A stretch of 64,000 bases of DNA from a virus, in IMG/VR virus record IMGVR_UViG_3300020123_000589, positions 87,360 through 151,359 of that record. One strand, 5' to 3'. The position numbers and the translations under genes are program-made. How positions within the stretch are numbered: position 1 is the stretch's first letter; each line of letters opens with the position of its first letter. Shown one piece after another: positions 26,278-34,884 of this stretch. The notes beneath the pieces are model-generated. The model was not told the DNA's origin. It ran no database searches and saw nothing but the letters and a program-made list of their open reading frames with translations.

Positions 26278-27735
26278 ATGATTTACCAAATTCTTATAAA
26301 TAATGTTTCTTCTCAAATAACTCCCGCCTTGGATCAGGCGGTCGTTAATGCTTTGCGTAATAAACTCTCATTTGAGATGCCAGGAATTTATTATATGAAG
26401 AAGATTAACCCTTATGCAGGTGTAAAATACTTTTTCACCCCAAAGACTCAAATTTTTCCTACTGGCTTAATCCATTACGTAAGGGATGTGTTGGATCTTT
26501 ACAAAGTCCCCTATGAACAGGTTGATATGCGTAAAGCTCCTGTTTTAGGCCCCGAAATCCCATTAAAAGGTGTCCAGCTTCGAGATTACCAAGAAGATGC
26601 CGTAAAACGAGCTGTAGAGCGTCAGCGGGGCATTATAAAGGCAGGTACGGGGGCTGGAAAGTCCATTACAGCAGCTAGTTTGATTGGAAAACTAAATGTC
26701 CCAACAATTTTATTCATCCACAAGACCGATGTTTTCTACCAGCTTATAAATACCCTTGAGGATACTCTTCAAGTCCCGATAGGTAAAATTGGTAATGGCC
26801 ATTGCGATATACAACGAATCAATGTTGGAATGATTCAGACAATCGCTCGTGCTTTTGATCCCACCCTTAAAGCGGAGGAGAAGGACAATGAGTTCTTGAA
26901 AGAGAAAGGCGATGTCATTAGAAAGGTTGTACAGGAAGCTGAATGTTTGGTGGCCGATGAGACACATCATTTAGCTTCGGATAGTTTTTGGACAGTTTAT
27001 AAAGCAGCAGAAAAAGCTTTTTATCGTTACGGATTTAGTGGTTCTCCTTGGCGGGATGACAATGCAACGATTATGATTGAGGGCGGAACGGCTAAACAAA
27101 TTATTGATATCCCAGCCAGTACTCTTATTGATCGAGGATATCTATCACCCGTAGATATTTACCTTTATGATTTTGAGCATGAGCGACAACCCAAGGGAAT
27201 TAAATATGCAACCCTCTATAATACTGAAATTATGCTTAAATTGGAGCGTAACAATTTTATAGTAAATTTAGCTTTAAAAGCTGCTAACTCAGGAAAGAGT
27301 GTTCTCATTGCGGTAACTAAAGTAGAACATGGAGAGTTGTTAGAAACCCTATTAAAAAAGCAAGATAAAAATGCTATATTTGTACATGGGGAATCTAATA
27401 ATGAATTACGCAGGAAAGTTTTAGATGGGTTAAGTAATCATACTCAAAAAATTGCGATTTGTACAACTATTTTCGGGGAAGGAGTTGATTCTCCTGGATT
27501 AGATGTTCTTATAAATGCTAAGGCAGGTGCATCTAGTGTTGATGCTTTTCAATTGGTAGGGCGTGTTCTTCGTAAAACGCAAGCTAAGAAAAAAGCTTAC
27601 GTTATTGATATAAGTGACTCTGGCTGTAGATTTTTTGGGCAACATTCATCTGAGAGATTAAAAATATATTCGACAGAGCCAAATTATAAACTTAAGTTTG
27701 TAAAAGACATTTCGCAAATTGTATTTGATGTGTAG
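26278..27735 (+). CDS. SF2 DNA helicase (UvsW-like)
   Basis: A 485-residue helicase. The N-terminal 90 residues may be a DNA-binding domain. 'LRDYQEDAV' is the Q-like motif, Walker A 'AGTGAGKSITAA', motif II 'VADETHHL' (DExH), motif III 'FSGSPWR', and the second RecA domain has 'CTTIFGEGVDSPGLD' and 'QLVGRVLRKTQ' (motif VI). The layout matches T4 UvsW and related phage branch-migration helicases, which process recombination intermediates and restart forks. Confidence 0.85.
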   Translation: MIYQILINNVSSQITPALDQAVVNALRNKLSFEMPGIYYMKKINPYAGVKYFFTPKTQIFPTGLIHYVRDVLDLYKVPYEQVDMRKAPVLGPEIPLKGVQLRDYQEDAVKRAVERQRGIIKAGTGAGKSITAASLIGKLNVPTILFIHKTDVFYQLINTLEDTLQVPIGKIGNGHCDIQRINVGMIQTIARAFDPTLKAEEKDNEFLKEKGDVIRKVVQEAECLVADETHHLASDSFWTVYKAAEKAFYRYGFSGSPWRDDNATIMIEGGTAKQIIDIPASTLIDRGYLSPVDIYLYDFEHERQPKGIKYATLYNTEIMLKLERNNFIVNLALKAANSGKSVLIAVTKVEHGELLETLLKKQDKNAIFVHGESNNELRRKVLDGLSNHTQKIAICTTIFGEGVDSPGLDVLINAKAGASSVDAFQLVGRVLRKTQAKKKAYVIDISDSGCRFFGQHSSERLKIYSTEPNYKLKFVKDISQIVFDV

Positions 27736-27736
27736 T

Positions 27737-28375
27737 TTAAGATTTTAATCTAATCTCTTCAAGAATTTGTCCATACCATTCGGAAATTTTTAGTAAATCA
27801 CATTTTTTGTTCTTTTTAGCATTTTCAGAGATAGTTAAATACTGAAGATTCCAACTAACATGTAAACCAGATACTAGTTTGCCTTGAAGAGGAATTATGT
27901 GATCCATGGCCATTCCTTTCGGTCTTTTTCTTTCAAATTCTTTTATTTTATCCCAATCTGCCCATGGAGGAATTCGTAATTTTCTTTCAGCATGATTTTT
28001 TATATTATTTAATCTCCAAGTTTCAGGTTTTCTGTTCTTTTTTATTTGTTCTTTATTCTTTTCCCAATATTCATGAGCATATTGGTATATTTCATTCTTA
28101 TGTTCTTCTCTCCACTGCTTCATAACTTCTGGATGAGTATTCCTAAATTCTGTATTACGTTCTTTACTACAATCTCTACAAAGTTTTTGTTTGGTTCTTC
28201 CACAAATAAAAGTATCATGTCCTCGTGGACAAAATTGAACTTTTGGTTTTGGATGTGGAATACGCCGTGCCTTGGCTTTCTCATTTTTACACTGTCTGCA
28301 CCCCCCATTTTTTGTACATCCTAAAATATCTTTATCGTGCCCATTTTTACAAAAACGCTCTTTTGGCCTAGCCAT
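27737..28375 (-). CDS. HNH homing endonuclease with two GH-type zinc fingers
   Basis: A 212-residue basic protein and the only minus-strand gene in the window. Two N-terminal repeats 'FCKNGHDKDILGCTKNGGC' and 'FCPRGHDTFICGRTKQKLC', each closed by CxxC, then a helical linker and a C-terminal HNH module 'MAMDHIIPLQGKLVSGLH', 'WNLQYLTISENAKKN'. AGGAG precedes the ATG and the shared endonuclease promoter-like element lies upstream (28449-28422). Inserted tail-to-tail against the helicase with one base between their stops. Confidence 0.85.
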   Translation of the reverse strand: MARPKERFCKNGHDKDILGCTKNGGCRQCKNEKAKARRIPHPKPKVQFCPRGHDTFICGRTKQKLCRDCSKERNTEFRNTHPEVMKQWREEHKNEIYQYAHEYWEKNKEQIKKNRKPETWRLNNIKNHAERKLRIPPWADWDKIKEFERKRPKGMAMDHIIPLQGKLVSGLHVSWNLQYLTISENAKKNKKCDLLKISEWYGQILEEIRLKS

Positions 28376-28421
28376 AATAAACTCCTAATTTTAGTTGTTT
28401 TATAGATATGAATACTCTCTA

Positions 28422-28449
28422 ATAACACCACATTTTATTACATTTTTAA
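28422..28449 (-). promoter_or_regulatory. Conserved promoter-like element before minus-strand HNH gene
   Basis: Read on the minus strand: TTAAAA, 16 bases (ATGTAATAAAATGTGG), TGTTAT. Matches the elements at 3302, 44282 and 56956. It is back to back with the + strand promoter at 28460. Confidence 0.6.
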
Positions 28450-28459
28450 ACATGATTTC

Positions 28460-28488
28460 TTGACAAGTTTATAAAAGTATGCTATACT
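28460..28488 (+). promoter_or_regulatory. Strong sigma70-type promoter
   Basis: TTGACA, 17 bases, TATACT with TGC extension. A 15-base leader with GAGG precedes the TTG start at 28504. Confidence 0.85.
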
Positions 28489-28503
28489 ACGAAGAGGTGA
28501 ACT

Positions 28504-28701
28504 TTGAAGAGTAATAGAATTCCTTGCTTATGTGGACATATTGAATCAGTTCATATTAAACATGGAGGCATATTTAACGCACCAGATGTTATGTGTGCCG
28601 ATTGTTTTTATAAACCCGGACCTGGAGGACACTGGCATTATTTTAGTCCAGATAATTTATCTTATGTGGAAACTCTAGCAAAGGAGCGGAAATTGATATG
28701 A
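28504..28701 (+). CDS. Zinc-knuckle/DNL-tail protein 4
   Basis: A 65-residue family member starting at TTG: 'IPCLCGHIESVH', 'CADCF', tail 'PDNLSYVETLAKERKLI'. The tail codons contain AAGGAGCGG and the stop overlaps the ATG of the phosphoesterase gene (ATGA at 28698). It is the first gene after a strong promoter, so it also acts as the leader ORF of this operon. Confidence 0.8.
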   Translation: MKSNRIPCLCGHIESVHIKHGGIFNAPDVMCADCFYKPGPGGHWHYFSPDNLSYVETLAKERKLI

Positions 28702-29363
28702 GTATAAAAATAGTTTGCATTTCGGACACACATCTTTCCCACAACCAAGTAGAAATCCCTGAATGTGACCTTTTAATCCATGCAGGGGATTTTTCATTTG
28801 TTGGAAAAATGGTTGACGTTATAGAATTGAATCAATGGTTTGGAAAGCTTAAAGAGAAAGGTACTATTAAACAGGCAATTTTAATCGCTGGCAATCATGA
28901 TTGGATAGCCCAAAAAAATCCTAGTTGGACCAAAGAAGCTTTTACCAACTGCATTTATCTTGACGAAGAACCTTGTGAAGTGTTTGGGCTTAAAGTATTT
29001 GGATCAGCTTGGACTCCTGAATTTAATAATTGGGCGTTCAATGCAAAACGTGGAAAAGAGATTGCTCGACACTGGGCCAAGATTCCTGATGATACGCAAA
29101 TCCTGGTAACGCATGGGCCTCCGCATGGGATTTTGGATATTAACACTGAGGAGATTTACAGCTTACCGTTAGGTCCAGATCATTTAGGTTGTGAAGAGCT
29201 TAGGAAGCGTGTAGATGAATTGAAAGAATTAAAATTGCACGTTTTTGGACATATCCACAGTTCATCAAATACTCAAACAATCAACGGTGTTCAGTTTATC
29301 AATGCCTCAGTTTTAAATGAATCTTATGAGGTAATTTATCCTCCAAGAATAGTTACGTTATGA
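28698..29363 (+). CDS. Metallophosphoesterase
   Basis: A 221-residue calcineurin-like phosphoesterase with all five motifs: 'ISDTHL' (Asp9, His11), 'HAGDFSF', 'AGNHDW', 'VTHGPP', 'FGHIHS'. Short length and lack of extra domains resemble small phage and bacterial phosphodiesterases or phosphatases; substrate unknown. Its start overlaps the preceding DNL-tail gene and its own stop overlaps the next start (ATGA). Confidence 0.85.
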   Translation: MSIKIVCISDTHLSHNQVEIPECDLLIHAGDFSFVGKMVDVIELNQWFGKLKEKGTIKQAILIAGNHDWIAQKNPSWTKEAFTNCIYLDEEPCEVFGLKVFGSAWTPEFNNWAFNAKRGKEIARHWAKIPDDTQILVTHGPPHGILDINTEEIYSLPLGPDHLGCEELRKRVDELKELKLHVFGHIHSSSNTQTINGVQFINASVLNESYEVIYPPRIVTL

Positions 29364-29533
29364 AATGCGAAGAAAAGAAACTCTACATCACCGAGCATGA
29401 AGCAATCCTTGGCAAACTGCGTACAGAGCGTAAAAGAAAGGTACGATTGCGTGTTTACAATTGCGATAAATGCAAAGGATGGCATCTCACTTCCCACCTG
29501 TTAATCTGGCAATCCCAAAAGCTCTATTTGTAA
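29360..29533 (+). CDS. Small zinc-site protein, YxCxxCxxWHLT type
   Basis: A 57-residue basic protein with 'YNCDKCKGWHLTSH' near the C-terminus. Starts by ATGA overlap with the phosphoesterase gene. A second protein of the same pattern is at 37184-37357. This CxxC...HLT pattern occurs in many phage small proteins of unknown role. Confidence 0.7.
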   Translation: MKCEEKKLYITEHEAILGKLRTERKRKVRLRVYNCDKCKGWHLTSHLLIWQSQKLYL

Positions 29534-29564
29534 AACCCCTCTAAAAATAGCATCAAATTATCCC

Positions 29565-29593
29565 TTGACAAAATACCCTTTTCCTGCTAAACT
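29565..29593 (+). promoter_or_regulatory. Sigma70-type promoter with leaderless spacing
   Basis: TTGACA, 17 bases, TAAACT. The -10 ends 6 bases before the GTG at 29600. Confidence 0.7.
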
Positions 29594-29599
29594 GTTTAT

Positions 29600-29776
29600 G
29601 TGGAAACAGAAGAAAAGCTCTGTGAATACTGCAAACACAAAGCAAGTGATCATCGTGTTGTTAATTCTGGTGCTTGTGGTGATCCCGAATGTTGTGGTAG
29701 CGAATATGAATGGTGTGAGGAATGCGGAGAATCTTGCAGCGGTTTTGATTTGAGAGAAAGGTGGTATGGAAGATGA
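29600..29776 (+). CDS. Cys-rich small protein, probable leaderless gene
   Basis: A 58-residue acidic protein with nine Cys ('LCEYCKHK', 'ACGDPECCG', 'WCEECGESC'), a likely double zinc site. The GTG at 29600 is favoured over a hydrophobic ORF in another frame because its stop overlaps the next ATG (ATGA) and the Cys spacing is regular. No SD is present and the -10 box ends 6 bases upstream, so translation would be leaderless. Confidence 0.6.
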   Translation: METEEKLCEYCKHKASDHRVVNSGACGDPECCGSEYEWCEECGESCSGFDLRERWYGR

Positions 29777-29937
29777 AATGTTCAAAATCCTTTAAGCAAG
29801 TTCTGCTTACATCTTGGGGTATGACTGAATTACAAAAAGGCAAACCCTATGATGAAGTGAAGCTTGAAATGAAGAAATTGAATCGACTAACCACTGAAGA
29901 GATTAAAAAGATTCGATCTGAGCAAGGAGGAAAATAA
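29773..29937 (+). CDS. Small basic protein
   Basis: A 54-residue protein ('MKCSKSFKQVLLTSWGM...'), helical and Lys-rich, coupled by ATGA to the gene before. Its last codons hold AAGGAGG, the SD of the next gene, whose ATG is at 29940. No family recognised. Confidence 0.6.
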   Translation: MKCSKSFKQVLLTSWGMTELQKGKPYDEVKLEMKKLNRLTTEEIKKIRSEQGGK

Positions 29938-29939
29938 CA

Positions 29940-30220
29940 TGGAAGAAAAACTTATCGTAACTATGGGTGACTTGAATACAGAACGATACTCTAATTTGTT
30001 AGAGGCGAAAGATCTTCTTGAAGTGTCAGGATTGAAATGGGAGAAGTTGAATACAATCATTGAAGAAGTTAAATCGTTAGCGCAAATTACCAACCCTAAT
30101 TGGATGGGTTGGTATGATCGAGATGTATTAGAGGATATGTATAAGCGTGGAAAAGTTGAATACGATTTGAATGGTGAAGAACCAACCATTGCTTTGGATA
30201 TTTCAGAAGATGGAGAATAA
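29940..30220 (+). CDS. Small acidic protein
   Basis: A 93-residue acidic protein ('MEEKLIVTMGDLNTERYSNL...', 'WMGWYDRDVLEDMYKRG'). Strong SD AAGGAGG. No domain recognised; the helical first half and acidic tail would fit a small regulatory or inhibitor protein, but there is no direct evidence. Confidence 0.65.
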
Positions 30221-30221
30221 C

Positions 30222-30863
30222 ATGGACCGTTACTATTTAAGCTGTACATACTGCGAAAGACCAATGGCTGTGAATGTGGAAGTTGGCAGTACAATTGAAG
30301 AGGTTGCCGAATCCGCCTGTCCTCTTTGTGGTGAAACGGCTCTTAGAATTATGGGCCGTGTTGAAAAAACAGATATCGTTCGAAGTAAAGTAAAGGCAGC
30401 TTGTGATTTGCGGTGTACCAATGCGGTTGGTCCTAAATGTAACTGTGAGTGTGGGAATGTCAACCATGGAACCCACAAGCTTGTAAGATATGATAAGTTC
30501 TTCCGTAAGCTTGAAATAGTTGAGAAGGATTTACTTAATAACAATGAAGAATACTTGGCCAGGATCAAAAGGATGGCCGCAGCTAAGGTTGACATCAAGC
30601 AGCGAGTGTTGGCTTTCTTGGAATGGAAAAATAAGAAGATTTTAGATTGGTTGCAGAAGCCTGGAAATAGTTCGTGGAGATTGGCAAACGAAGAATACAC
30701 AAGTTATTTGAAATACCTCGAACTAAAGAAAAGAATTGAAAAGATCGAGGATCTACGGTCGATTCAGCGCAAGATAAATCAGCTTGTCAAAATGATATCC
30801 CAAATTGGTCCAACACTCGACTATATTGAAGCCGTGGCGGAAGCGAGAGGACTTGTAAAATGA
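30222..30863 (+). CDS. Large zinc protein ending in DNL-type tail
   Basis: A 213-residue protein. Residues 8-40 form a zinc ribbon ('CTYCERP', 'CPLCGE'), residues 60-80 hold five more Cys ('CDLRCTNAVGPKCNCECG'), followed by a long helical region. The end 'TLDYIEAVAEARGLVK' is a divergent DNL-family tail. GAGAGG in those codons precedes the overlapping start of the next gene (ATGA at 30860). This is the largest family member, so the tail can be joined to quite different bodies. Confidence 0.7.
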   Translation: MDRYYLSCTYCERPMAVNVEVGSTIEEVAESACPLCGETALRIMGRVEKTDIVRSKVKAACDLRCTNAVGPKCNCECGNVNHGTHKLVRYDKFFRKLEIVEKDLLNNNEEYLARIKRMAAAKVDIKQRVLAFLEWKNKKILDWLQKPGNSSWRLANEEYTSYLKYLELKKRIEKIEDLRSIQRKINQLVKMISQIGPTLDYIEAVAEARGLVK

Positions 30864-31054
30864 CCCCTGAGAAACTCCTAACCAAAGAGGAACGCAAAGC
30901 CATTATAGACAAGCTTGTAGAGTACGATGCAGAGATGTATTTTAACATTGCGATTGGTAAAGGAGCAGGAGAGGCTGGTAGGATTAAGAAGAATATCCGA
31001 AGGCTTTACAATAAGTGGGATGATGCTAAGCTGTTGAGCGTGAGATTTAATTAG
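30860..31054 (+). CDS. Small helical protein
   Basis: A 64-residue charged helical protein ('EERKAIIDKLVEYDAEMYF', 'RIKKNIRRLYNKWDDAK'), coupled by ATGA to the zinc protein before it. No family recognised. Confidence 0.6.
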   Translation: MTPEKLLTKEERKAIIDKLVEYDAEMYFNIAIGKGAGEAGRIKKNIRRLYNKWDDAKLLSVRFN

Positions 31055-31055
31055 T

Positions 31056-31625
31056 ATGCCACATAGTACGTTTGCAAAACGAAGAGCTTATTATAAGAGA
31101 CGCAGAAAATACTTTAATAAGAAAAGTCTTGAATATTATCATGCTCATAAAAGAAGGATGAAGAAGCAACGTAAAAAGTGGAGAGATACTCCAAAAAATA
31201 AAAAGAAACTATTAAGAGAAAAAAGAAAATATTATCGAAAGCATAGAGCTAAATTTTTACGTTGGCATAAAAAATATTATAAGAAACATAGAAGGCGCAT
31301 AAGAGAACGAACAGCTTCTCCAACTATCAGGTACTCAAATTTTAGAACCAGTTCTAAAAGAAGAAAATTGGTTTGCAATATAAAATTGGAGACATATGTT
31401 AAATTAATTTCCAAACCCTGTTTTTATTGCGGTGGTAAATTAGAAAGATTTGGTATAGGACTTGATAGAATAAATAGTTTAAAAGGTTATATTGTTGGAA
31501 ATGTTGTGCCGTGCTGTCCTATGTGTAATACGATAAAATGGGATCTTACTGTAAAAGAATTATTAATACACATAAAATTAATATACAAACGATTTAAAAA
31601 AGGGTACTTTAAAAAATATTTATGA
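31056..31625 (+). CDS. HNH endonuclease (basic, CxxC type)
   Basis: A 189-residue, extremely Lys/Arg/Tyr-rich protein. The first 100 residues are repeats of 'xYYxxHRxxxxxxxKK' likely to lie in DNA. The nuclease module is 'PCFYCGGKLERFGIGLDRIN', 'NVVPCCPMCNTIK', with Asp-Arg-Ile-Asn as the active-site strand. It closely resembles the protein at 63392-63886. It has no own promoter and begins one base after the previous gene's stop. Confidence 0.8.
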   Translation: MPHSTFAKRRAYYKRRRKYFNKKSLEYYHAHKRRMKKQRKKWRDTPKNKKKLLREKRKYYRKHRAKFLRWHKKYYKKHRRRIRERTASPTIRYSNFRTSSKRRKLVCNIKLETYVKLISKPCFYCGGKLERFGIGLDRINSLKGYIVGNVVPCCPMCNTIKWDLTVKELLIHIKLIYKRFKKGYFKKYL

Positions 31626-32635
31626 ATAAAATCGTGGAAATAAAATTTGGAAGTCATTTATATGGGTGTGCTACACAATCTAGTGATTCCGACTTTAAGG
31701 GTATTTATTTACCAACGTCCAGGCAGATCGTTCTTGGGCAGGGAAAGCATAACGTCAGTACATCACGTCCGAAGAAAGAATTTGAGAAGAATAGTAAAGA
31801 TGATGTGGATTCCGAAACCTTCAGTCTCAAAGAATATTTAAAGCTGCTTTGTGAAGGACAGACGGTTGCGTTGGACATGCTTTTTAGTCCCGCCTCTTTT
31901 CATGTGTTCAAAGGGGAGCGGTATGATTTATTTCAGAACATTTATGAGAATAAAGATAAGTTGCTTTCTAAGGGGATTTTAAGTTTCATTGGATACGCCA
32001 GAAAGCAGAGCGCGAAATACGGGATCAAAGGATCTCGCGTTCGAGCAGTAAAGGATACACTTGAATTTTTGAATACAGCTGTTTCTAATGGTGTTAACAA
32101 CCAATTACTTTTAAAAGATACTAATGTAAAAAGTGGATTAGATAATTTTATTACATCGGTTAATTCAGAATTCATTAAATATGTAGAATTGCCAGATCCT
32201 AACGGAATAATAGTACCTTATTTTGAGGTGTGCAACCGAAAGTTTCAAATGACAAATTCTATCAAATATACGTTAGCGGTTTTAAATAAAATTTACGATG
32301 AATATGGGCAACGGGCTAAGTTGGCTGAGGTTAACGATGGAATAGATTGGAAAGCATTGAGCCATGCTGTGCGTGTCAACTTTGAAGGACAGGAACTATT
32401 GAAGACAGGATTTATTACATTTCCCTGTCCAGAAAGGAAGCTTCTTTTGGATATTAAGACAGGTAAACTTCCCTATAAAGAGGTTGAAATCCTAATTGAG
32501 AATGGATTAAAGGATTTAGAGAATGCCCAAAAAACCTCTAAATTACCACAAAAACCCGATCTCAAATGGGCTGAGGATTTTGTGTACGACGTTTATTCTG
32601 AGATTGTCAAAAATAAACCCTTGACAATTTTATAA
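31622..32635 (+). CDS. RlaP-like nucleotidyltransferase
   Basis: A 337-residue DNA polymerase beta-superfamily nucleotidyltransferase. Active site 'FGSHLYGCATQSSDSDFKG' gives Gly10-Ser11 and Asp22/Asp24; the third acidic residue is probably in 'DVDSETFSL'. The C-terminal half is helical. Such proteins (COG3541 type) are known from RNA-repair gene clusters and several large phages. The start overlaps the HNH gene (ATGA), and its 3' end contains the -35 of the next promoter. Confidence 0.8.
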   Translation: MNKIVEIKFGSHLYGCATQSSDSDFKGIYLPTSRQIVLGQGKHNVSTSRPKKEFEKNSKDDVDSETFSLKEYLKLLCEGQTVALDMLFSPASFHVFKGERYDLFQNIYENKDKLLSKGILSFIGYARKQSAKYGIKGSRVRAVKDTLEFLNTAVSNGVNNQLLLKDTNVKSGLDNFITSVNSEFIKYVELPDPNGIIVPYFEVCNRKFQMTNSIKYTLAVLNKIYDEYGQRAKLAEVNDGIDWKALSHAVRVNFEGQELLKTGFITFPCPERKLLLDIKTGKLPYKEVEILIENGLKDLENAQKTSKLPQKPDLKWAEDFVYDVYSEIVKNKPLTIL

Positions 32636-32649
32636 AATTCTGCTATACT
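32621..32649 (+). promoter_or_regulatory. Strong promoter with leaderless spacing
   Basis: TTGACA, 17 bases, TATACT with TGC extension, overlapping the end of the nucleotidyltransferase gene. The -10 ends 5 bases before the ATG at 32655. Confidence 0.8.
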
Positions 32650-32654
32650 AAATT

Positions 32655-32780
32655 ATGAAGACAAAACAAATGAAAGCTTTTATAAAAAATTACTGGATAG
32701 CACTTCTTGGAAGCGTTGTTATTATTGGAATGTTAATTGTTGATGGCTGGATGGTTTTCAGCCAATGTTCTCTTTGGTAA
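32655..32780 (+). CDS. Small membrane protein
   Basis: A 41-residue protein with a basic N-terminus and one membrane helix ('YWIALLGSVVIIGMLIVDGW'). No SD before the first ATG; a leaderless start or the second ATG (32670) are the options. First gene of an operon of three tiny genes. Role unknown. Confidence 0.6.
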   Translation: MKTKQMKAFIKNYWIALLGSVVIIGMLIVDGWMVFSQCSLW

Positions 32781-32786
32781 AATAAA

Positions 32787-32936
32787 ATGGATAATGGAAA
32801 TTTAAAACTTTTAATTTTGGGTATGTTGCTTGGGGCGATACTCTTGGCGAGTGGAATGGTTTTTAATTCCCTCTCAAATGTTCTTCATAACATTCAAGTG
32901 AAATCTACAAATGAAGGAGTGCTCCTTAAACTTTAA
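32787..32936 (+). CDS. Small membrane protein
   Basis: A 49-residue protein with one hydrophobic helix ('LLILGMLLGAILLASGMVF') and a polar C-terminus. The stop overlaps the next start (TAATG). AAGGAG in its C-terminal codons may serve the next gene. Role unknown. Confidence 0.6.
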   Translation: MDNGNLKLLILGMLLGAILLASGMVFNSLSNVLHNIQVKSTNEGVLLKL

Positions 32937-33109
32937 TGAATATTGAGTTTACTGATTATTTTGAAGATGCTGTATCTTGTTGGGAACTGTCTAACAAGAC
33001 GAACATTTCAAATTTAATAAAACGTTGCCTGTTTAAAAAAATTATAAAGAAGGAAGCTTTTGAATTACTGATGGTTGAAGTAGACAATTGGAATGGGAGA
33101 AAATTATGA
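32936..33109 (+). CDS. Small soluble protein
   Basis: A 57-residue protein with acidic start ('MNIEFTDYFEDAVSCWEL') and basic middle. Coupled on both sides (TAATG before, ATGA after). No family recognised. Confidence 0.55.
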   Translation: MNIEFTDYFEDAVSCWELSNKTNISNLIKRCLFKKIIKKEAFELLMVEVDNWNGRKL

Positions 33110-33354
33110 AGTTGGTAAAATGTTTGCATTGCAAAGTGTTCCTAATCCACAATAAAGAAGAGTATAAACGGCATGAAACGAAGCACCATGCTTATCATGC
33201 TTCTAAATATGAACCACATCATCATCGCCCTTTGAGCAATGAAGAATTTAATAGCATAGTGGCAAAAGGTGAAGAGCGGTTTAAACAGGCCCTTTTTGTA
33301 CCAGATAATCCAATTAATTTACGCAGCAGAAGTACTGGCTACGGCCAGCAATAA
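33106..33354 (+). CDS. C2H2-type zinc finger protein
   Basis: An 82-residue protein. 'VKCLHCKVFLIHNKEEYKRH' with 'ETKHH' gives Cys-x2-Cys-x12-His-x4/5-His, a C2H2 finger, followed by a His-rich run and 'LFVPDNPINL'. The ATG at 33106 is favoured as it overlaps the previous stop (ATGA). Possible small DNA-binding regulator. Confidence 0.65.
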   Translation: MKLVKCLHCKVFLIHNKEEYKRHETKHHAYHASKYEPHHHRPLSNEEFNSIVAKGEERFKQALFVPDNPINLRSRSTGYGQQ

Positions 33355-33380
33355 CAACACCCGAAAGGAAAGGAACGAAA

Positions 33381-34811
33381 ATGAAAAAGCTAATTGTTGT
33401 ACTCGCTCTTGTCATGAGTGTTGCTACTCTGGCCAAAGCGTCAAACGTAACGGATACGGGACCAGGAAGTGCAGGAGATGTTCTTTATTTCACAGGTCAA
33501 GCAGGAAATGATCAAGGGACTTGGAGCAATTTGCCAAGTCTGGTACAGACGATTGTAAATAATAACATCACAGTTCCAGCGACTGTTGGTTCTGGAGTTA
33601 ACGGAGCTACCCCAGATACGGTTGGTAATTTGAATTTTGTCGGTACAGGATTGACATCCTCTGTATCAGGTTCAGGTTCTACAGCCACATCTAACATTGA
33701 CTTCAGTAATTTGTCAACCGTTGAGGGTCAGACGAATGCAACAAACATTACAAACGTAAGCAACTCACTAGATACAACGAACAGCAATGTTACGAACTTA
33801 ACAAATACGGTTAACAGCAATTCTACGGATATTAGTGGATTGCAAACGACTGTCAATCAACACACAACGCAAATCAATCAGAATACCTCTGATATCAGCA
33901 CCTTGAATAGTGGATTGAACACGACTAATACGAACGTGACCAATCTATCCAACAAGGAAGCCGGAGATGTTGCTTCTATTAATAACATGTCTGATCCAAG
34001 CACTATCTTGAATCAAACTGTTAATGCCAATACACAAAACATTGCCGCTGAAACTATTCGTGCAACAGGTGCAGAAAGCGTCCTCCAAAGCAACATTAAT
34101 GGGGAAACAGCTCGTGCTACTGGTGTTGAAAGTGGAATTCAGAACATGACGGATGGTAGTTTGTTGAGCAATACCGTTAATACCCATACTCAACAAATTA
34201 GTGCGTTGAATACGGGATTGACAAATGAAACAAATCGCGCAGAAGGTGCTGAAGGAGTTTTGCAGAACAACATTAACAACGAAGCTTCTACACGCGCTTC
34301 GGCTGACCAAGCGTTGCAGAATCAGATTAACAATGTGAATGCTCAAGCACAAGACAATACCAATCGCATTGATCGTTTGGAACAGACTAAGTATTTGTTG
34401 GAGCCTACCGTTCGAATCTATGATGGTAAGCTTTTTCAAGTGCAAGCGTTTGATTCTTATGATGTTCGACACGGTACTAACTTTGCTTTGGGTGCTCGTG
34501 TAATGTTGAAACTTGGAAAGTCTTATGAAGAGAAGCTTCTTGCTAAGACGAACCCTGAGATTGCTCGTCTTCTTTCAGCTAATGTATCCCATGACATTGC
34601 AGAACGGGATGCTATTCGTCAGCAGCTTGCTGAAGACCGCGCTCTTATTCAAAAGCAAAGTGAGCTTCTTGCTAAGTTGACTACGCCACAAGCCACTGTT
34701 CTTAGTGTTCCAGTTGTATCTTCAGATCATGTCTTTGGAACTCCTTCTAAGGCTGATGAAGATCTTCTTCAAGCCTTGGATGCAAAGAATGAGGCGTTCG
34801 CAGCCAAGTAA
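33381..34811 (+). CDS. Secreted coiled-coil (trimeric adhesin-like) protein
   Basis: A 476-residue protein with a clear signal peptide ('MKKLIVVLALVMSVATLAKA'). Residues 110-345 are heptad repeats rich in Asn, Thr and Gln ('QTTVNQHTTQINQNTSDIS', 'NETNRAEGAEGVLQNNINN'), like trimeric autotransporter stalks. Then comes a short beta module ('PTVRIYDGKLFQVQAFDSY', 'FALGARVMLKLGKSYEEKLL') and a helical end. The same module is in the collagen-like protein downstream. SD AAAGGAA. Export by the host Sec system and display on the infected cell, or use as a secreted factor, are inferences. Confidence 0.75.
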   Translation: MKKLIVVLALVMSVATLAKASNVTDTGPGSAGDVLYFTGQAGNDQGTWSNLPSLVQTIVNNNITVPATVGSGVNGATPDTVGNLNFVGTGLTSSVSGSGSTATSNIDFSNLSTVEGQTNATNITNVSNSLDTTNSNVTNLTNTVNSNSTDISGLQTTVNQHTTQINQNTSDISTLNSGLNTTNTNVTNLSNKEAGDVASINNMSDPSTILNQTVNANTQNIAAETIRATGAESVLQSNINGETARATGVESGIQNMTDGSLLSNTVNTHTQQISALNTGLTNETNRAEGAEGVLQNNINNEASTRASADQALQNQINNVNAQAQDNTNRIDRLEQTKYLLEPTVRIYDGKLFQVQAFDSYDVRHGTNFALGARVMLKLGKSYEEKLLAKTNPEIARLLSANVSHDIAERDAIRQQLAEDRALIQKQSELLAKLTTPQATVLSVPVVSSDHVFGTPSKADEDLLQALDAKNEAFAAK

Positions 34812-34825
34812 CGAATCTACACTGC

Positions 34826-34847
34826 AAGGGCATCGAAAGGTGCCCTT
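34826..34847 (+). promoter_or_regulatory. Intergenic 7-bp hairpin
   Basis: AAGGGCA and TGCCCTT pair around an 8-base loop between the two secreted-protein genes. No T-run follows, so it is not a typical terminator; it could stabilise the upstream mRNA end. Confidence 0.4.
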
Positions 34848-34884
34848 CAGCGTATATTCAAACTAAAAAAGAGAGGGAAACGAA

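Noticed and set aside
29565-29753. Hydrophobic ORF overlapping the Cys-rich gene at 29600
   Set aside because: It starts inside a TTGACA box; the competing GTG frame has regular Cys pairs and an ATGA link to the next gene. The hydrophobic reading is probably a shadow.
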